Part shown: positions 6,297 through 13,451 of the stretch, one piece after another
Numbering within the stretch: position 1 is the stretch's first letter
How the letters are laid out: each line of letters begins with the position of its first letter
From: Chloroflexota bacterium
Lineage (GTDB): Bacteria > Chloroflexota > UBA11872
NCBI GenBank assembly: GCA_028875175.1
Contig: JAPPFO010000062.1
Location: 1-16,613, forward strand
DNA: 16,613 bases
Direction: 5' to 3'
Notes under the pieces: generated by a model
The model's input: the letters and a program-made list of their open reading frames with translations, nothing else
Told to the model about the DNA's origin: nothing
Databases searched by the model: none
Translations under genes and position numbers: made by a program

Positions 6297-7577
6297 GGCC
6301 GCCTGGGCGAAAAGGACGTAGACGCCGCCCTGCGCGAAGTCCGCATGGCCCTGCTGGAAGCCGACGTCAACTTCCGGGTCGCGCGCCAATTCGTGGCGTC
6401 AGTTCGCGAACGAGCGGTTGGCCGCGAGGTCACCCAGAGCGTCACCCCGGCCCAGCAGGTCACCAAGATCGTCCACGACAACCTGGTGGAACTGCTCGGC
6501 GGCGAGACTGCCCGCCTGGCCACCGCGCAGCGTCCACCGTCGGTGATTCTCATGGTCGGGCTCCAGGGCTCCGGCAAGACCACCGCCGCAGCCAAGCTGG
6601 CCCTGGCGTTCCGCAAAGACGGCGGCCGCCCGATCTTGGTCGCCGCGGACACCTACCGTCCGGCGGCCATCGCCCAGCTACAGACGCTGGGCAACCAAAT
6701 TGACGTCCCCGTCCATCAGCAGGGCACCAGGCCCAGCCCGGTCGACATTGCCAGGCGAGGACTCGAACTCGGCGTCAGCAACGCCCATTCGCACGTCATC
6801 GTCGACACCGCCGGTCGAATCCAGCTGGACGACCGGATGATGGACGAGATCGAACAGATCAGCCGTGCTGTCAAGCCGGTCGAAACCCTCTTCGTCGCCG
6901 ACGCCACCACCGGCCAGGAAGCCGTCAACGTCGCCCAGGCGTTCCACGCCCGCACGCCCCTCACTGGCCTCATCCTCACCAAGATGGACGGCGATGCCCG
7001 CGGCGGCGCCGCCCTATCCATCCGCTCCGTCACCGGAATCCCCGTCAAGTTCGTCGGCACCGGCGAGCAAATCGAGCCGCTGGAGGTCTTCCATCCCGAC
7101 CGCATCGCCTCCCGCATCCTGGGCATGGGCGACGTGGTCACGCTGGTCGAACGCGCCGAGGAGGTCGTCGATCTCGAACGGGCCGAAGAGCTGCAATCCA
7201 AGCTTCGCAAGGCCACCTTCGGGCTGGACGACTTTCTGGAGCAGCTGAACCAGGTTCGCCAGATGGGCCCGCTCAGCCAGGTGCTCGGCATGTTGCCGGG
7301 CATGGGCGCCATGGCCAACAAGGCCGAGGTCCAGGCCGCGCTGGACGGCGACGTGGTCGGCCGCTTCGAGGCCATCATCCTTTCCATGACCCCGGCCGAA
7401 CGCACCAACCCCGACATCCTCAACGGCAGCCGCCGGCGCCGCGTCGCGCTCGGCAGCGGCACCTCCGTCCAGGAAGTCAACCAGCTACTCAGCCAGTTCA
7501 AGCAGGCCCGCCAGATGATGCAGATGATGACTTCCGGCCGCCTACCCGCCGGCCTGCGCAACCTCACCGGCCTCTAG
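6240..7577 (+). CDS. ffh: signal recognition particle GTPase Ffh (SRP54)
   Basis: Ffh binds the SRP RNA and signal sequences of nascent membrane proteins and, with FtsY, delivers ribosomes to the translocon. The 445-residue product has the standard N-G-M layout. The N domain covers about 1-90. The GTPase has P-loop GLQGSGKTT (107-115), DTYRPAAIAQL (137-147), DTAGR (189-193) and TKMDGDARGG (247-256). The Met-rich M domain runs from about 330 to the end. Signal-sequence-binding Met-rich stretches include LGMLPGMGAM (349-358) and QMMQMM (425-430), and the RNA-binding helix carries SRRRR (397-401). Length and motifs are complete. No SRP RNA gene is visible in the window. Its promoter and first codons are duplicated 1.57 kb upstream. 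Confidence 0.98.
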   Translation: MFESLTERLSGVFGNLGRRGRLGEKDVDAALREVRMALLEADVNFRVARQFVASVRERAVGREVTQSVTPAQQVTKIVHDNLVELLGGETARLATAQRPPSVILMVGLQGSGKTTAAAKLALAFRKDGGRPILVAADTYRPAAIAQLQTLGNQIDVPVHQQGTRPSPVDIARRGLELGVSNAHSHVIVDTAGRIQLDDRMMDEIEQISRAVKPVETLFVADATTGQEAVNVAQAFHARTPLTGLILTKMDGDARGGAALSIRSVTGIPVKFVGTGEQIEPLEVFHPDRIASRILGMGDVVTLVERAEEVVDLERAEELQSKLRKATFGLDDFLEQLNQVRQMGPLSQVLGMLPGMGAMANKAEVQAALDGDVVGRFEAIILSMTPAERTNPDILNGSRRRRVALGSGTSVQEVNQLLSQFKQARQMMQMMTSGRLPAGLRNLTGL

Positions 7578-7746
7578 CACCAGACGCCCCGCGCCAGGCA
7601 GCGGCAGGCTGGCATGGTCGCGCTCATCCCCTGACATTCGCCGCCCGCCACGCAAAGGCGTACGCCGGCGCTTCGGCGGGCCGGTGCTGCGGCATGGGCG
7701 TAATGCAAAGACGCCGACCGCTGAGAGGCCCGGCTTGCAAGGCGGC

Positions 7747-8886
7747 TCAAGCCTCAGCGAACTCCGACATGACGTCGACGTTGGGGACCAGGCGGCCGTC
7801 GCGTTCGGTCAGCAGTCCCTGGTCGAGGAGCAGACGCAGGTCTCGTTGGATGGTGCGTTGACCGACCCGGCCATAGGTCATGGCTACCAGGACGTCGGGC
7901 GCAAGCTCTTGGTCAGGCACGCCGCGCAGCGACGGTTCCGTAATCCGCCGGACGACTTCCAGCATTCGTGATCGCCGTCGCTCGCCAAGTCCCGGCACCG
8001 CTTCAAGCCGCTCGCGCGCGTAGTCGCGAAACGCCAGGACGCGCACCATCGCCAGCAGCTCATCTCGAACGGCCGCCAGCTCGCTGGCCAGCCCCTGCGC
8101 CGCGAACAGCACGAAATCCGTCAGGTCACCATCGGACCTGAATCGCGCCGCAGATAGCGCGCGGATGTACTCGCCACGGTGCCGGTAGTAGTAGTTGGCG
8201 AGCGAGTAGAAGCCGAAGGCGTGGATGCCGGCCCGGCAGAGCATGAAACTCTCGACCGCGCGCGAGGTGCGCCCGTTGCCGTCGCCGAACGGATGGATGC
8301 TGACGACGTAGAAATGGGCAAGCGCCGCGCGCACGATGGGGTCCCAGCGCAGCGCCTCGCCCTGGTTAAACCAGCGCAGGAACTCGGCCATGTGCCGGCG
8401 AACCTCCTCGCTGGTGGGTGGCGGTCGGTAGTCGCCTACCGTGACGGCATGGTTTCGGTACTCGCCGGGCACGTTTCGCGCGTAGGCCAGGCCGTCGGTT
8501 GTCAGCCGGTGGATTTCCCGTATCAGCATCTCGTCCAGCGGTCGCCCTGGATCCGACCGAGCGGTGCGCTGAACGAATTGCAGCGCCGCCTGGGCATTGC
8601 GGGCTTCGCGCTCGTCGTGTGCGCGGTCGGGCGGCAGCACCCGCCGGTCCGGAGCAGCGTGCAGCACCTCCAATGCTTCGGCTTCGGAAATGCGCGTACC
8701 TTCCAGCGCGGTCGTGCCATACACGGCGCGAGCCACATTGAGCGCGTAAAGCCGTTCGCGCACACCGGTGCTGACCGGGATTCCGCGCAGGGTCTCGGCG
8801 AGCGCGCGTGAACGCTCCATGGCTCGGATCAGGCTGGGCGCAGCCGTGCGGACGGTTACGTTGAAGTGGACTGACCAGCTGGGCAT
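7747..8886 (-). CDS. Fic-domain protein (AMP transferase) with N-terminal inhibitory motif and C-terminal winged helix
   Basis: Fic enzymes usually move AMP from ATP onto a hydroxyl of a target protein. The 379-residue product carries the intact catalytic loop HPFGDGNGRTSR (198-209), with catalytic His198 and the phosphate-binding GNGR. The flap region begins GEYRNHAVTVGDYRPPPT (141-158). An (S/T)xxxE(G/N) inhibitory motif, TTALEG (58-63), lies N-terminal to the Fic core, so this is a self-inhibited class II enzyme whose Glu62 should block productive ATP binding. The last ~90 residues, including RTIQRDLRLLLDQGLLTERDG, form a winged-helix-like module common in this family. The ATG at 8886 has AAGGGTAAGG just upstream. 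It stands alone with no separate antitoxin, as expected when inhibition is in cis. Confidence 0.93.
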   Translation of the reverse strand: MPSWSVHFNVTVRTAAPSLIRAMERSRALAETLRGIPVSTGVRERLYALNVARAVYGTTALEGTRISEAEALEVLHAAPDRRVLPPDRAHDEREARNAQAALQFVQRTARSDPGRPLDEMLIREIHRLTTDGLAYARNVPGEYRNHAVTVGDYRPPPTSEEVRRHMAEFLRWFNQGEALRWDPIVRAALAHFYVVSIHPFGDGNGRTSRAVESFMLCRAGIHAFGFYSLANYYYRHRGEYIRALSAARFRSDGDLTDFVLFAAQGLASELAAVRDELLAMVRVLAFRDYARERLEAVPGLGERRRSRMLEVVRRITEPSLRGVPDQELAPDVLVAMTYGRVGQRTIQRDLRLLLDQGLLTERDGRLVPNVDVMSEFAEA

Positions 8887-8974
8887 CCGAGATCCTTACC
8901 CTTCGACGAATCAGCAAACAATGACAGCGACGATGACGCGAGAGTTGTCCAGTTGATCAAACCTGTTAGAAGGC

Positions 8975-9003
8975 AATATCTCAGGCGACAATGTCTACGT
9001 CAA
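8975..9003 (-). promoter_or_regulatory. candidate promoter for the Fic gene
   Basis: On the minus strand TTGACG (9003-8998) and GATATT (8980-8975) are separated by exactly 17 nt, about 90 nt before the Fic start. The boxes match the sigma-70 consensus at 5/6 and 4/6 positions. It sits just past the stop of the upstream toroid-like gene, suggesting that Fic is transcribed separately. A 6-bp inverted repeat GCGACA/TGTCGC (8985-8990, 9004-9009) overlaps the promoter and could be an operator or a weak terminator. Confidence 0.45.
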
Positions 9004-9011
9004 TGTCGCGG

Positions 9012-10121
9012 TCAGCGTCGCGACGTTGGCACTTCGGGCGCGGTCAGCGCAAGGTGGAGGTTGGCCTGGGCGGAGGGATCGAGCGCCTGCCAGTAGTTGA
9101 GGGTGAAGAGGGCGAACGCGAGGCCGTTGGTGCTGTGAACCGCGGACGGGTCGGTGGCGTCGCGTTCGGCCAGTTCGTAAAAGAAGCCACCGTTGGGTGA
9201 GGCGAGGCGGCGGAACATGGCGGCGACGCAGCGGCGGGTGGACTGAATGGCCTCGGCGCGGCGGTGCGGGGTCTGGCGACCGTACTCGGCCAGCAGGTGG
9301 ACGGCGTCCATGTTGGCGCACATGCCGCCGTCGTGGAACAGGCCGTCACGCCGCCGGCAGGCGAGGGTAGCGTCGATCATCCGCTCAATCCCCGGCTCGT
9401 CAACTCCCAGGGGCCAGAGCAGGTTGAGGCCCAGATTGCGGTGGCCGCGCATGGCCCAGCCGAGGTCCACGTCTGGACCCATGCCGATGAAGCCGGTGGC
9501 CGGGTCGCGTCTGGACTCAAGGTGCGCCAGCACCTGGCGGGCCTGATCGTCCAGGTCGTCGACGCGGTTGGCGCTCGCGAACCGGGTATAGAACCACAGG
9601 TACTGGAAGGCGGCCTTGGCAGCGGCACGGGGATCTTCGGCCCAGGCTTGGTCCAGCCAGGGACGCCAGGCATCCTCGCCGGTCGGCGCCCACGGCAAGT
9701 CCGACAGGCGCTCCAGGCCGCGGGGGAATGGTTGCGGGCACTCGTCCAGTAGCTCGAATCCAATACGAACGACGGCGTCGAAGTGCATCCGCCAGGTTCC
9801 GATCCCGCCGCCGAGTTGGGTGGCGGTCGGCTCGTAGATGCCCAGGTCCGGGTTGTAGGCGGCGTCCAAGGCAGCCAGCGCGCGGGGACGGACGCGGTCG
9901 ATCGCGTCCTGTGCGCCAACCTGTCGAAGGGCGGAGAGCGCCCAAACGGTCGTCTCAATATTGGCGGGGGCGCCGGGACGCGGGTTGTCGCGGAATGGCA
10001 GTGAGTCGTCGAGGTTCGTTTCGACCCTGGCCACATAGCTGACGACCCGGTCGCGCAGCCAGGACGGCGGGTTGTGGAGGCCGCTGGCCTGCGAAGTCAG
10101 GGCCGGCATTTCAATGGACAC
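9012..10121 (-). CDS. all-helical, alpha/alpha-toroid-like hypothetical protein
   Basis: A soluble protein of 369 residues with no signal peptide or membrane segment. I do not recognise a named family. It consists of successive amphipathic helices with recurrent aromatic/Gly turns, for example IETTVWALSALRQVG, GTWRMHFDAVVRIGFELL, AAFQYLWFYTRFA, NMDAVHLLAEYGRQ and HSTNGLAFALFTLNYWQAL. This pattern resembles the (alpha/alpha)6 toroids of terpenoid-cyclase-like and glycan-active proteins. Possible active-site acids lie near FHDGGMCANMDAVH, but the assignment is structural guesswork. The start is the GTG at 10121 or the ATG at 10109; neither has a clear ribosome site. It is spaced well from both neighbours and shows no frame damage. 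Confidence 0.75.
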   Translation of the reverse strand: MSIEMPALTSQASGLHNPPSWLRDRVVSYVARVETNLDDSLPFRDNPRPGAPANIETTVWALSALRQVGAQDAIDRVRPRALAALDAAYNPDLGIYEPTATQLGGGIGTWRMHFDAVVRIGFELLDECPQPFPRGLERLSDLPWAPTGEDAWRPWLDQAWAEDPRAAAKAAFQYLWFYTRFASANRVDDLDDQARQVLAHLESRRDPATGFIGMGPDVDLGWAMRGHRNLGLNLLWPLGVDEPGIERMIDATLACRRRDGLFHDGGMCANMDAVHLLAEYGRQTPHRRAEAIQSTRRCVAAMFRRLASPNGGFFYELAERDATDPSAVHSTNGLAFALFTLNYWQALDPSAQANLHLALTAPEVPTSRR

Positions 10122-10192
10122 ACTCAGGAACGCTCAGATTCCGACGAATGACTTCATGAAGCCCCGTTGGCTCCCGCTTCCACGCCTCGAAT

Positions 10193-10633
10193 CTACGCCT
10201 CGCCCGCTGTCTTCAGTGAAAAGTCGGAAAGGCCCGCGAGCATTTCCTGATTGGGATTGGCGCTGCTGTAACCCCCATGTTCTCTCCACGACGGCGTGCG
10301 AAGCCAGTTGGTCGTCTCCCCCGCAATTCTGACGAGTTCGTCGTGGTGTATCAGGTACCAGATCCCGTTGTGAGGAAAAGCCATATACAAGTCTTTACCG
10401 AGATACTTCCTATCAATTGTGACTCGTGCCTTGAGTTGAACTTTCAGCGTCTGTTCGCCGTCCTTCTGGTAGGCCAGAAAATCTGCGCCTTGCCAGTCAT
10501 CGGCCAACTTGATGCAGTTGAGCCCATAGTCAGCAAGCGCACCGGCGACTTTCTGGAAGTTGAACACCTCCTTCTGCTTTGAACTGAGATCCGCGTAGTC
10601 GACTCGCATCAGCTTCATTTCGGATTCATCCAT
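10193..10633 (-). CDS. small PD-(D/E)XK-like protein, hypothetical
   Basis: A 146-residue protein whose centre reads WQGADFLAYQKDG and then TLKVQLKARV. This gives an Asp (51) on one strand and a Q-x-K (66-68) on the next, the spacing of the PD-(D/E)XK nuclease core with Gln replacing the second acid, a known variant. An upstream helix carries Glu22. Many family members cut DNA, but small stand-alone versions include inactive forms, so activity is not claimed. I prefer the ATG at 10633, preceded by GGCGAG; an in-frame TTG at 10651 would add six residues. Base composition is visibly richer in A and T than the neighbours, with codons such as AAA, AAT and TTT used freely, suggesting horizontal acquisition. 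Confidence 0.7.
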   Translation of the reverse strand: MDESEMKLMRVDYADLSSKQKEVFNFQKVAGALADYGLNCIKLADDWQGADFLAYQKDGEQTLKVQLKARVTIDRKYLGKDLYMAFPHNGIWYLIHHDELVRIAGETTNWLRTPSWREHGGYSSANPNQEMLAGLSDFSLKTAGEA

Positions 10634-10678
10634 TCGATTCTCGCCAAGCAATGAGGCCGCCTATCAGATTCATGCTCC

Positions 10679-11291
10679 CTAGTGAGCGTAGCGAAGCATT
10701 CGCTCTCTATCCATCTCCTCGAGGCCCATGTCGGCCAAGGTGCGGCGATTGGTGTCCAGCGGTTCGTGCAGGACGGCGAGGCCCAGCGTGATGACGTCGT
10801 CCGTCACAGGCGTGGCCACACCCACCGCGTCGCCCAGCCCCGGCCAGGCACGCAGGCCATACGGCACGTCCTCGGAGAGCCAGCGCGTGCCGAGCTGGCC
10901 GGGGGCCTTGAGGGTGGTGAGCATCCGGCTGCCGTTGATGGTGGCCCAGAGATCGGGCGGATCGGCTTTGGGACCGAAGGCCGCGGCGTGAAAGGCTTGG
11001 GGGGGCGTCGGGCAAAGGGTGGCCGAGGGCGGCGGCCACCGCCCGGCGCTCCCCGTCCAGCGCCATGATGGCGTCCGCCACGGCGGGCGTGACGCCTTCG
11101 TCGTAGAAATAGAACTCGCCGCGCGACTGTTCGATCCGTCCGGCATTCATCAGCACCCCGGGCGGATGCACCACCGGGTTCATGGCGCCCAGGCCGCAGG
11201 CGAACACGTCGGGCAGCGGCACGATGCCCGGAAAGAATGGCTCCAATGCGGCCTGCACGCGCTGCGTGGCCGTGGCGGGGAAAACGCCTGG
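10679..11291 (-). pseudogene. opine (octopine/nopaline-type) dehydrogenase remnant, C-terminal domain only, frameshifted
   Basis: The sequence matches the helical C-terminal domain of octopine/nopaline-type dehydrogenases: PDVFACGLGAMNPVVHPP, LMNAGRIEQSRGEFYFYDEG, ALDGERRAVAAALGHPLPD, then in another frame QAFHAAAFGPKADPPDLW and on to the end. The NAD-binding Rossmann half that should precede it is absent; recognisable homology starts near 11290. The two frames meet at a run of seven Gs (10999-11005). With six Gs the frame would read on as DAPQAF, so the shift is a single-base indel, either genuine or a sequencing error. Loss of the N-terminal half makes it non-functional as a dehydrogenase regardless. 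Confidence 0.8.
10999..11005. other. G7 homopolymer at the dehydrogenase frameshift
   Basis: Seven consecutive Gs sit exactly where the dehydrogenase reading frame changes; removing one G restores a continuous family-like sequence. Homopolymers are frequent sites of both indel mutation and base-calling error. Confidence 0.7.
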
Positions 11292-11378
11292 CCCCATGTC
11301 AGACCATTGCAAAACCCCGCCTCCACCTCGAGAGCGGGGCCGCTCTTTCTCCCTCTCCCTCGGGTGTCCAGTCCGGAC

Positions 11379-11413
11379 ACATGGTTTACAGACGTTCGGG
11401 GACATGGTTTACA
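11379..11413. repeat. pair of IS-end-like repeats at a gene-fragment junction
   Basis: The 12-mer ACATGGTTTACA occurs at 11379-11390 and again at 11402-11413, a period of 23 bp, each preceded by G or GG. Repeated short blocks of this kind are typical of the ends of IS21- and IS481-type elements. The pair lies between the end of the PIN-like remnant (to about 11417) and the truncated start of the dehydrogenase remnant. No transposase is present. Confidence 0.5.
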
Positions 11414-11416
11414 CAT

Positions 11417-11878
11417 GTAGGCGGGGTGTCGGAGATCGACGTCGGCCAAGTGGTCGGTCATAAAGTGCAGGGTCCAGCAGCCGTCGGTGGGCGTGAGGCG
11501 GGCCAGGGAAGCGAGGGATGGGCCTGGGAGGCCAGGTTTGCCGCAGGCCCTGGCTTGGCGCGCGGTTCCCACCAGGAGTTCGAGGAATCTCGGACCGTAC
11601 CGCACGACCCCGTATCGCGGAGCTTTCGCGATTCCGCAGCTGAGTGCCGCTGCTTGCTCAAGGCTTGTCGGTGGACGGAACACGCCCTCGGACGGCGTGA
11701 GCTGCGGGAAACCAGTCAGGCAAAGCACGGGCGGGTCACAGCGCTCGGTGCCCTCGGCTAACGCAACCAGCCGCAAGACAGCCGCGTGATGCCAGGCTGT
11801 CTCGACCCGACGAGCGTAAACCAGCACATTGGTGTCGGCCGCGATCGGTCGGAGGGAGCTCGGCCACTCCTGGCTCAC
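11417..11878 (-). pseudogene. VapC-like PIN-domain remnant, catalytic acids lost
   Basis: The N-terminal strand IAADTNVLVYARR (from 11845) is the hallmark of PIN-domain ribonucleases of toxin-antitoxin systems and keeps its first catalytic Asp. The following sequence retains the family's outline: AWHHAAVLRLVALAEG, then CLTGFPQLTPSEGVFRPPTSLEQA, then YGPRFLELLVGTARQARA. The usual HEF glutamate is replaced in LTGF, the later His-Asp-Ala motif is missing, and the C-terminal Thr-Ala-Asp-Arg motif is blurred to MTDHLADVDLRHP. There is no start codon at the usual place; the nearest is GTG at 11878. No antitoxin gene is visible. I read this as an inactive decaying toxin gene whose 3' end runs into IS-like repeats. 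Confidence 0.6.
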
Positions 11879-11961
11879 CGCATACCCGAGATCCGACGCG
11901 AAGCGACTGGCGCCGACTCGTTCCGGCTCAACTTGCCTGCTACGTGCCCGTCGGACCGGCG

Positions 11962-11967
11962 TATACT
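11962..11967 (+). promoter_or_regulatory. -10 box of rpoD (candidate)
   Basis: TATACT is a strong -10 match in a GC-rich setting and lies upstream of the sigma gene in the right direction. No good -35 sits at 16-18 nt; the nearest TTGCCT (11933-11938) is 23 nt away. Downstream bases TCAAGC and, 20 nt past the box, GCACCG also occur after the ffh -10 box. GCGGTG (11975-11980) and CACCGC (11988-11993) form a 6-bp stem at the likely 5' end of the transcript. Confidence 0.4.
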
Positions 11968-12191
11968 CAAGCAAGCGGTGACTTGCGCACCGCTGGGTCG
12001 GACGATGTGACGCGCGGGCGTTTTCGGCACAAGCGCCTACCGCTTCGACAGGCGAACCATCCCTGTCCTCTTCCAAACGCAGCCGCGCCACATGAGGCCG
12101 TCGGGGAACGCGCACGCCCGCGCGGCGGGTTGTCGTGTGTCCTGAGCGGTGGCTATCCGGCGGGGATGAGGGTTACAGTCAGGGAGCGCCA

Positions 12192-12227
12192 GGCAACCGA
12201 CGCGCCGCAAGCGCGTCGGGAATTGCC
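12192..12227 (+). promoter_or_regulatory. strong leader hairpin before the rpoD start
   Basis: GGCAA-CCGACGCG (12192-12204) pairs perfectly with CGCGTCGG (12212-12219) and TTGCC (12223-12227), interrupted only by a 3-nt GAA bulge. This gives a 13-bp stem with a 7-nt loop. It ends a few bases before the purine-rich AGGGGG ribosome site (12233-12238). No T-run follows, so a terminator is unlikely; a role in translation or mRNA stability is possible. Confidence 0.5.
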
Positions 12228-12252
12228 GTAGCAGGGGGATGGTGATCGATCC

Positions 12253-13368
12253 GTGGCGGTTGAAGTCGCACTACATCTGAACGAGGAAACGCTCGAAAAC
12301 GCCCTGGCCGAGCTCGTGGCCCTGGGCTCCGATCCTGGCTTTCTCAACAAGTCAGAACTCAAGAAAGTCCTGCCCGACGAGGCGCAGATCACCCCGGAAC
12401 TCGAGACCTGGTTCCGCATGCAGTTGGCCGAGGAAGAGATCGAACTGCGCGACGAGGAACCGGAAGACACGGAAGGCGGCGACGCCTCCAAGGTCACCAC
12501 CATCCAGTCGCGCCGCGAGCGCGACCTGGAGCTCGAGTCCGCCAGCCAGGACACCGTTCGCAGCTACCTCAACGAGATCGGCCGCATCTCGCTGCTCACG
12601 GCCAAGGAAGAGGTCGACCTGGCGCAGCGCATCGAGCGCGGCGACGAGTCCGCCCGCGAGCACCTCATCACGGCCAACCTGCGCCTGGTGGTCAGCGTCG
12701 CCAAGAAATACACCGGCCACGGCATTCCGCTGCTGGACCTCGTGCAGGAAGGCAACGCCGGCCTGATGCGCGCCGCCGAGAAATTCGACTGGCGCCGCGG
12801 CTACAAGTTCAGCACCTACGCCACCTGGTGGATTCGCCAGGCCGTCACCCGCGCCATCGCCGAGCAGAGCCGCACCATCCGCCTGCCCGTGCATGTGCAC
12901 GAGAAGCTCACCAAGTCCTACCGCGTGCAGCGCGACCTGCAGCTGCGCCTGGGGCGCGAGCCGACCGACGACGAGATTGCCCACGAAATGGAGATGAGCG
13001 AGGAGCAGATCGGCGAGCTCAAGCTGGCCGCCCGCCTGCCTATTTCGCTCGAAACGCCCATCGGCGAGGACGGCGACACCGAGATCGGGCACCTGATCCC
13101 CGACGACGACGCCGTGGAGCCTGTCGAGGCCGCCACATCCCAGATGCTCACCGAGCATCTTGAGGGTGTCCTGGAGATGCTGGATCCGCGCGAGCAGAAG
13201 ATCCTGCGCATGCGCCACGGCCTCGACGATGACACGCCCCGCACGCTGGACCAGGTCGGCCAGGAATTCGGCTTGACCCGCGAGCGCATTCGCCAGATCG
13301 AGTCCCAGGCCCTCCGCCGCCTCCGCCACCCCCGCCTCGCCCGCAAGCTCAAGGACTTCCTGACCTAG
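12253..13368 (+). CDS. rpoD: primary RNA polymerase sigma factor (sigma-70, RpoD/SigA type)
   Basis: A 371-residue group 1 sigma factor directing RNA polymerase to housekeeping promoters. Residues about 10-68 form a short region 1.1-like module (LVALGSDPGFLNKSELKKVL). Region 1.2 is at 98-130 (QDTVRSYLNEIGRISLLT). Region 2 runs about 137-218 with LITANLRLVVSVAKKYTG, the -10 recognition segment FSTYATWWIRQAVTRAI (186-202) and RTIRLPVHVHEKL. Region 3 follows, and region 4.2 has the helix-turn-helix RTLDQVGQEFGLTRERIRQI for -35 recognition. The GTG at 12253 is the only start consistent with region 1.1, with AGGGGG 14 nt upstream (12233-12238), a rather long spacing. Downstream it converges on groEL with a shared terminator. 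Confidence 0.95.
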   Translation: MAVEVALHLNEETLENALAELVALGSDPGFLNKSELKKVLPDEAQITPELETWFRMQLAEEEIELRDEEPEDTEGGDASKVTTIQSRRERDLELESASQDTVRSYLNEIGRISLLTAKEEVDLAQRIERGDESAREHLITANLRLVVSVAKKYTGHGIPLLDLVQEGNAGLMRAAEKFDWRRGYKFSTYATWWIRQAVTRAIAEQSRTIRLPVHVHEKLTKSYRVQRDLQLRLGREPTDDEIAHEMEMSEEQIGELKLAARLPISLETPIGEDGDTEIGHLIPDDDAVEPVEAATSQMLTEHLEGVLEMLDPREQKILRMRHGLDDDTPRTLDQVGQEFGLTRERIRQIESQALRRLRHPRLARKLKDFLT

Positions 13369-13397
13369 CCGTCGGCGAAGTCACCGTCTAAAGCAAC

Positions 13398-13428
13398 AAG
13401 CCCCGCCCGCCCCAGGCCGGCGGGGCTT
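13398..13428. terminator. shared terminator between rpoD and groEL
   Basis: A perfect 10-bp inverted repeat, AAGCCCCGCC (13398-13407) and GGCGGGGCTT (13419-13428), with an 11-nt loop. It lies 30 bp after the rpoD stop and 24 bp before the end of the convergent groEL. Its A/T outer pairs and GC-rich stem are typical of an intrinsic bidirectional terminator; the U-tract is short on both sides. Confidence 0.8.
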
Positions 13429-13451
13429 GAGCGTTTGTGGTGGATTTTGGG

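Larger units (their letters stand above)
11879..12252 (+). other. rpoD upstream region and long leader
   Basis: About 370 bp with no supportable protein gene. It holds a TATACT box at 11962-11967, a short hairpin right after it, and a strong hairpin just ahead of the rpoD ribosome site. The transcript leader would be close to 280 nt. Confidence 0.5.

Noticed and set aside
2399..11291. Opine-type metallophore system (NikABC-like importer plus opine dehydrogenase)
   Set aside because: The dehydrogenase is a truncated remnant 6.5 kb from the importer. Its family is the octopine/nopaline type and not the staphylopine-synthesis type, and no amino-acid-transfer enzyme for the backbone is present.
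12130..12250. Known riboswitch in the rpoD leader
   Set aside because: I looked for the conserved cores of the TPP, SAM, cobalamin, glycine and c-di-GMP classes and found none; only a generic hairpin is supported.
12352..13329. Long minus-strand ORF across the sigma-factor gene, and similar long shadows opposite groEL, ffh and the permeases
   Set aside because: These are antisense shadows typical of high-GC codon usage; the plus-strand (or known) frames carry unmistakable family motifs.
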